Positions 58,850-64,000 of a stretch of DNA of 64,000 nucleotides are shown here, one piece after another. Within the stretch, counting starts at the first letter, position 1, and the number at the start of each line of letters is the position of its first letter. The stretch covers positions 37,750,001 to 37,814,000 of the forward strand of contig CM027380.1 of assembly GCA_015680905.1 (NCBI GenBank). The letters run 5' to 3'. The notes under the pieces were generated by a model, which worked only from the letters and a program-made list of their open reading frames with translations, was not told the origin of the DNA and searched no databases. A program made the translations under genes and the position numbers. This stretch comes from Coptis chinensis (taxonomy: Eukaryota > Streptophyta > Magnoliopsida > Ranunculales > Ranunculaceae).

Positions 58850-59868
58850 TGATCTAGTAAGCTCCATTTCCAACGACTTTGTGAACTATGTATGGGCCTT
58901 CCCAAGTTGGGTCAAGCTTGGCTGGTGCTAAGGTCTTTTTGAGGACTAGGTCACCAGCTTGGAAAGATCTTGGGACGACCTTCTTGTTGTAAGATCGTTG
59001 GATGGTTTGGTGATACCGAGCTAGGGATATTGCAGCAGTTTCCCTTCGCTCCTCTAGGAGGTCGACTTCTTTGGCTAAGATGTTGTCATTTTCTCCTGAT
59101 TCGACAATGTCAGAACGTGTGGTTGTGATTGTAAACTCTGATGGTATGACTGCTTTTGTTTTGAAGTAAAGTGTGAAAAGAGACTCGTTGGTACTGGTTC
59201 GAGCTGTTATTCTGTATGCCCATAAGATGTTTTCAAGTTGTTCTGGCCATTAGCTATTCTTGCTCTCCAACTTCTTTTGGAGATTCTCTTTGATAGATTT
59301 GTTTGTGGCCTATGCTTGACCATTGCTTTGTGCATATCTAGGTGTAGAAAATGCTTGAGTGATGCACCATTTTTGTAGGAATGTCTTGACTTGTGTGTCG
59401 GCAAATTGGGTTATGTTTTCCATGATGAAGGTGTGGTAGACCAAATTTTGTGATGATAATGGTCTATATGAAGTTGATGACGTGGTCTTCCTTGACTTGA
59501 ACAAGTAGGTTGCCTCAACCCATTTGGTGAAGTAATATGTGGCTGCAAGGACGTATTTGAGTCTTGTTTTCTTTTGTGGGATAAATGGTCCCATGATGTC
59601 TAGCCCCCACATATGAAAAGGCCACGGGCTGGCTATGCTAATCAACTCCCATGCTGGGCTTAGGTGGTTGTGGCAAAATATTTGACATTGGTGGCATTTG
59701 AGAACATACTTCTATGCCTTGATGTGCATACCTGACCAATAATACCTTTGGGCGATTGCTTTATGAGCCAGATATTTTGCTCCTGCATGGTTGCCATATT
59801 CGCCTTTGTGAATTTCGTTGAAGATGAGTTGGCTTTCGCGTGGAGTTATACACCTTAGGTGGGGTCCT
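58850..59868 (-). pseudogene. Integrase region, element D
   Basis: Upstream zinc-binding part (IHKGEYGNHAGAKYLAHK, C..CQ), then MWGLDIMGPF (first Asp), FTKWVEA, a region around the second Asp (FIMENITQFAD) and YAQSNGQA (Glu region). The C-terminal part reads GDLVLKKTLAPAKLDPTWEG and NGAYEI, the usual Tat integrase tail. Broken. Confidence 0.75.
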
Positions 59869-60466
59869 TGATAAGAGCCCAAAACTGTAGTTTAAATCCT
59901 TTAATAGTATTTCTATTTAGCCAATTATGTTATTAATAATATAGGATTATCACTAATTACGTACTTTTGAGTATTTCAGGCTTCGGAGTTGAATAAATGT
60001 CAATTCATTATTAATTAGGCGCTAAAAGGAGCTAAAGTGATTGCTAGAGAAGTTCCATGAAGAAAGCTCAAGTTTAATGGAGAAAAAATCCTTAAAAAAC
60101 CCAAGTCAAAACTGTTAAGTGAAAGTCAAACCGGATTAGAAAGCTGAAGAAAAGTCAATAGAACTTCAAAATGTCATATCATTAGACTTAGGCCTCGGAT
60201 TTGGGCCCATTTTATATCCAAATGACCGGCTCAGAAAGCTCTTTCCAATGTTCTAGGCCCTGACTCAATCAGAGTAGTATAAATTAGTGAAAATATGTGC
60301 TACAGTAACACGACCAGAATTGGAAACCTTGGATTCAACCAATTGGGTTATGGACTTTATTTATGGGTCCATAACTTAGCTTAAAAACCCATGCACGATT
60401 TTGTATCATTATATAAGAGAATAAAAACCCTAACTCTCTCTCTCTCCCCATTAGTTAGAATAATTT

Positions 60467-60514
<48 letters not shown>

Positions 60515-61294
60515 GAGTTTAGGTTTAGTTAATTAGTTTAGTTTGTAGCCTCCATTAGAACCATTTAATAAAAGTTTTAGTTTATTCAATTCAATTACTT
60601 TTTCTTTACATTATATCTTCATTTCATTATTTTAGTTTAATTAATCTAATGATATTAGGCTAATCCCCATTAGAGGGAGTGATTATGAAGCCTAATGAGG
60701 AATAGCTGCTTAGTAAAATTATTGAATTGTGTATGTATTTCAATGAGTTTAGTTTATTGTATGACTTTCAAAATAAGCATATAGTAAATTAAACTAGGGA
60801 TTATTATAATTAAGTCGAGAGATTTGGTTGTAATAATCCTACATGCAAGTAATAATGACTATAGAGATATAGGTTGTTGTTATGGATGATAAAGTTTGAG
60901 GCTTTGGGTTGGATCATTGTGTGAAAACCTAAAAATGATCTCTTTTCAATGAAGTATTATATTCTTGCTTGAAACTAATCATTAGGTGGATTGATTACTA
61001 TTCTCTATAACTTTCTCTTCCATTAAAACCCTATTTTTATTAGTTTAGTTAATTTAGATTTATTTGAATCCGTAGTATAATCGTAGAATATAAATCGTTC
61101 AACATAATATTACTCTCATCATTGTTTCTTTGTGATTTAAATTAGTTGAATTTCTTTTATGTCTTGGTAGTTTAGGAGTGGAACGAATCCGTACTCTTTA
61201 TATTACTTTATTATTATTTGAGAGTAGGAATATTGATCTAAGTACTCTTTATATTACGCATAGATAGTTCGTTTAAATAAATTTGTGGTTATCA
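59869..61294 (+). repeat. LTR of element E
   Basis: 1426 bp, TGATAAGAGCCCAAAACTG...TTGTGGTTATCA, the reverse orientation of the LTRs of A and B. TATA box near 60408-60416 (ATTATATAAG), followed closely by CT repeats. Confidence 0.85.
60432..60513. repeat. (CT)n microsatellite in the LTR of E
   Basis: Two CT runs separated by about 25 bp, just downstream of the TATA box, so probably in the transcript leader. Confidence 0.9.
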
Positions 61295-61296
61295 AA

Positions 61297-61314
61297 TGGC
61301 GCCGCTGCCATCTT
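61297..61314 (+). promoter_or_regulatory. Primer-binding site of element E
   Basis: TGGCGCCGCTGCCATC two bases after the LTR end. Same position and pattern as in element B. Confidence 0.8.
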
Positions 61315-62630
61315 AAACTCATTCAAGACAATAATTAAATTGGTTGAATCCAAGGGGAAATCCCCCATTCTTTACCCACCCACCCTTTTTAATTTTTTAT
61401 TCTTGTTTCTCATATTTTTGTTACTGTTCAAGCTTGAAATTCACTATTTTAAACTAAGAGCGTGCCCGCCCTCTCTTTTGCCTTGCACAAAGCACGCTCG
61501 CGCTCTCTTAAGATTGCGGACTCACAGTGAAGAATATTGTTGTAAAGGTATTTCTAAATTTTCGAAAATTCTGAAATTGTTCAGGCATAATCTTTACGGT
61601 GTTGTTGATTTACTGGAATTGTTTTAGATTTTTTCTAGTTGTTTTACCTAGTGAACTATTACCATCTTTACACTGCTGTATTTCAGCTTTCACACCGTAA
61701 GTTTCGGGAAAATCGAACGAGCAAGGTTACTTAAGAAAGTCCAAAAATTATAAGATTTTTACAGGAGTATCTATCATAAGTCAGGAGTTTTCCGTAAACA
61801 TTTGAAAAGTTTTTGATTTGTATTGACCAACTAACTAGTGGATTGTTTCCAGTGTGTTTCTGCAGTTTTACAACACTTCATTTATCGAACAACAGCCGAT
61901 AAGAAGGGTTTGTAGAACTCTAATTGCTCTATATTTTTTTACAGGAACACACATGATCTGTCAGGAGTCTCGAGTAAAATTTGGAAATTTTTGGCTATAT
62001 TTTGATTGGTTAACCATTCGGTTGTTTGTATTATGTTTGAAAACTGTTTCACAAACTTTGCAGGGTAGTAGAAGGACTTTCATAACTCCGATTGTTCTGA
62101 AATTTAACAATCGACTTACTGGACATCTTAGCAAACTACTGTAAAAATTTCAAATTTTTTAGGGAGTGCACGCGCCCTATTATACCTATATTTGAGCGCA
62201 CCCGTGCCTTGACCTCCAATAACCTAAATTTGTGTTTTTCTTCAGTTTTCTTTTACAGCGCGCACACGCCCTAGTTACCCTATATTTGAGTGTGCCCACG
62301 CCCACTGAAGTAAGCCCAATTTCTAGGTTAGTTATAGGTCATATTTTAGTTCGAAATATTTGTTGGTTCGGTGTTCCAAGCTTCTACAGGACACTGGGTT
62401 CGGATTAAAGACGTTATTCATAAGCATAGCAAGGAGGCATTCAGGTTCTCCTTATAGCTTCCACTCCTTGTTTCTTTTGTCTGAGGAGTTTAATTCTAGT
62501 ATAATCAGGCTTGTTTTTCGTATACGCAAGATAAATATATTATTTCTTTTTAGCATGTAGTTTCTTGACACGTAGCAAACTTTACGAAAATTAATATTCT
62601 ACTTAACTAATCAATAATATGGGGTAAGTT

Positions 62631-63281
62631 CATCCCTGCATAAAACATTATAGAGTCTTTCATTATCATGCACCAAAGAAAAATTAGTGCCCTGATACAC
62701 TTAAAATAAAAATCACTCATGTCATTGATACTACAATAAAACTTTATATTTACTTTAGTCATGCTATCAGAAACCATTTTATTTTAATATTTTATTGTAT
62801 CTACAAATTTTATTTACTTGCATTGTTAAACAAATTATTAAGGAACTCTAACTAAACTTCATGCAACTATGATTCATCAACACGAGAGGAAGATAAACAA
62901 TCAAATCTATAATATTCTCATTTCAGCAAAACAAAAATGAATCATATATAGCTATAGAAATCGGAAATATTAAATTTAGAACGACTATCAAATCCTAATT
63001 CAGGAATGTAACTGGATCAAATATAACACGTATTCAAAAAAACAAAAAAAAAATCATATTCATCTATCAAAACCATATAGACTGAAACAAAATAATTAAG
63101 AATAAATACTCGACGTTCATTGCTATTATTATTATTACTAATTATTTTAAACGGTGAAAATATTCAAAAATTAATCTCCATATACAATGACAATTAAAAT
63201 AAGACTTACTACCGTATAACACGAATTTTTAAAATTTTAAGATAATACAAACCCACTTCTAATATATCACCCACAACAAGT
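62631..63281. other. AT-rich stretch between E and H
   Basis: No gene. At 62729 a 16-base word TGATACTACAATAAAA equals the start of the B LTR, but the sequence after it differs; probably another decayed LTR edge. Confidence 0.45.
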
Positions 63282-64000
63282 GATAAACATAAAATTGAAT
63301 AGTTTACCTACGAAATGAACGATAAAACTCAAAACGTAAGTAAACTAAAAACTATGTTATGTGCCTATATTTATCAAAGTTTTCTACTCTCAATTCTATC
63401 GAAATAGAGTGGAGTAACAAATTCGTTCCACTCCTAGTCCTTCCGTATGTTGTGTTTTCTACGTATAAATACTCTTAACTCTAAAGTCTAATGAGAGATT
63501 TACTGAAGTGGCAACTAGACTACGATGCAACTACCCACAAGATGCAACTAGTATGTTAAAGATTAAACCCATTCTCATGGTGAACTAATCGTTTCTAGAG
63601 TGGAAAGGAAATTATGACGACTTTACGATAATCGGAATCAAGCTTTCATTAAGGCTTCTCAACCCCCTCAATGGAGGTTTAGCCGAGAATCATCACGCTA
63701 TCATTCCCAATGGAATTCAAACAAGACATGATATAAAGATTGAAACTTTGCTTGTTTAAACCCAATTCAAAACTACTAATGCAATAATTGAATTAAACTA
63801 ATAATGACAATTACTTGAATCTGTGAATTGAAACTAAACAATTAATGGAAATGAAACTAACTTATGGAGAACACTATTTTCTTAATCTAATGAATAATAA
63901 AACAATGATTCAAATACTAAATTAATAATCTACTTGTTCTAAAGTAATTAATTTAACATAAAATTAGATCTATAAATTGAAATGACAAAAATCAAAATTG
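63282..64000 (-). repeat. Element H: Athila-like LTR, running off the window
   Basis: Plus-strand start TGATAAACATAAAATTGAAT, then blocks colinear with the LTRs of A and B (GAGTGGAGTAACAAATTCG, CCCATTCTCATGGTGAACTA, CCTCAATGGAGGTTTAGCC). Minus-strand orientation; the body would lie beyond base 64000. Confidence 0.75.

Larger units (their letters stand above)
54839..59868 (-). mobile_element. Element D: 3' part of a Tat-lineage Ty3/gypsy element
   Basis: Minus-strand remnant with integrase (59868-58850), a three-copy 107-bp repeat, an antisense ORF on the plus strand (55732-57952), a candidate polypurine tract (about 55288-55297, minus AAAGGGGGTT) and a candidate 3' LTR (55287-54839, with a U5 box). 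The layout equals that of element C. Gag, protease, reverse transcriptase and the 5' LTR are not seen; the element is cut at 59869 by the LTR of E. Broken, older than E. Confidence 0.75.
59869..62630 (+). mobile_element. Element E: 5' LTR and leader of an Athila-like element
   Basis: Plus-strand LTR 59869-61294, then primer-binding site and a long leader with GC-rich motifs (61455-61510, 62160-62310) and an imperfect 180-bp duplication (TTACAGGA anchors at about 61759 and 61939). No gag start or other coding part was found, and no 3' LTR in the same orientation. Its right edge is uncertain. It sits in the integrase of D, so it is younger than D. Confidence 0.7.

Noticed and set aside
1-64000. 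tRNA, rRNA or organelle-derived genes
   Set aside because: None was recognised on either strand; the tRNA-like words seen are primer-binding sites of LTR elements.

Overview
This is plant nuclear DNA, almost certainly from a eudicot. It is AT-rich and dominated by Ty3/gypsy LTR retrotransposons of the Athila and Tat lineages, with a few decayed host genes between them. No gene in the window looks intact. The layout is that of a repeat-rich, pericentromere-like region built by successive insertions.

Left block (1-21190). A short C-terminal piece of a Myb/SANT-like gene is cut at base 417 by the 3' LTR of an Athila-type element (A, minus strand). A second, younger Athila-type element (B, 5739-18593, minus) is nested inside A and splits one of its 3' reading frames. 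B keeps gag, protease and two 3' modules but shows no reverse transcriptase or integrase. A keeps integrase and the 3' modules. Both elements carry two diverged copies of a 'putative plant transposon protein'-like module after pol, and both repeat a polypurine-tract-like motif and a GC-rich leader-like array at module borders.

Middle block (21190-32200). Mostly AT-rich intergenic sequence. It holds a small secreted-peptide-like frame, a 132-bp tandem duplication, a subtilase exon remnant, a clean 526-bp hAT-type MITE with an 8-bp target duplication, an unidentified decayed frame and a 192-bp tandem duplication.

Cytochrome P450 block (32201-48300). A CYP81-like P450 pseudogene on the plus strand is interrupted twice, each time with a perfect 5-bp target duplication. 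Element C (32350-41776, minus) is a nearly complete Tat-lineage element with an antisense extra ORF. Element F (42388-47211, plus) is a compact element without pol. F shares the primer-binding site, a 13-nt polypurine-tract core and a 3' repeat with C, so it looks like a non-autonomous derivative of C's lineage. It has picked up a receptor-kinase gene fragment and expanded the 3' repeat into long GC-rich arrays.

Right block (48490-64000). Element G (48490-53901, plus) is another element without recognisable pol; it has 26-bp repeats in its LTRs and a 12-copy 44-bp array. Element D (54839-59868, minus) is the 3' part of a second Tat element with an antisense ORF. It is cut by the Athila-like LTR of element E (59869 onward, plus). 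A further Athila-like LTR (H) runs off the window end.

The most interesting signals are the C/F autonomous/non-autonomous pairing with gene capture and array expansion, the repeated leader-ORF-PPT cassettes of the Athila elements, and the shared intron-like structures in the antisense ORFs of C and D. All calls are by eye from sequence; no database search was run.
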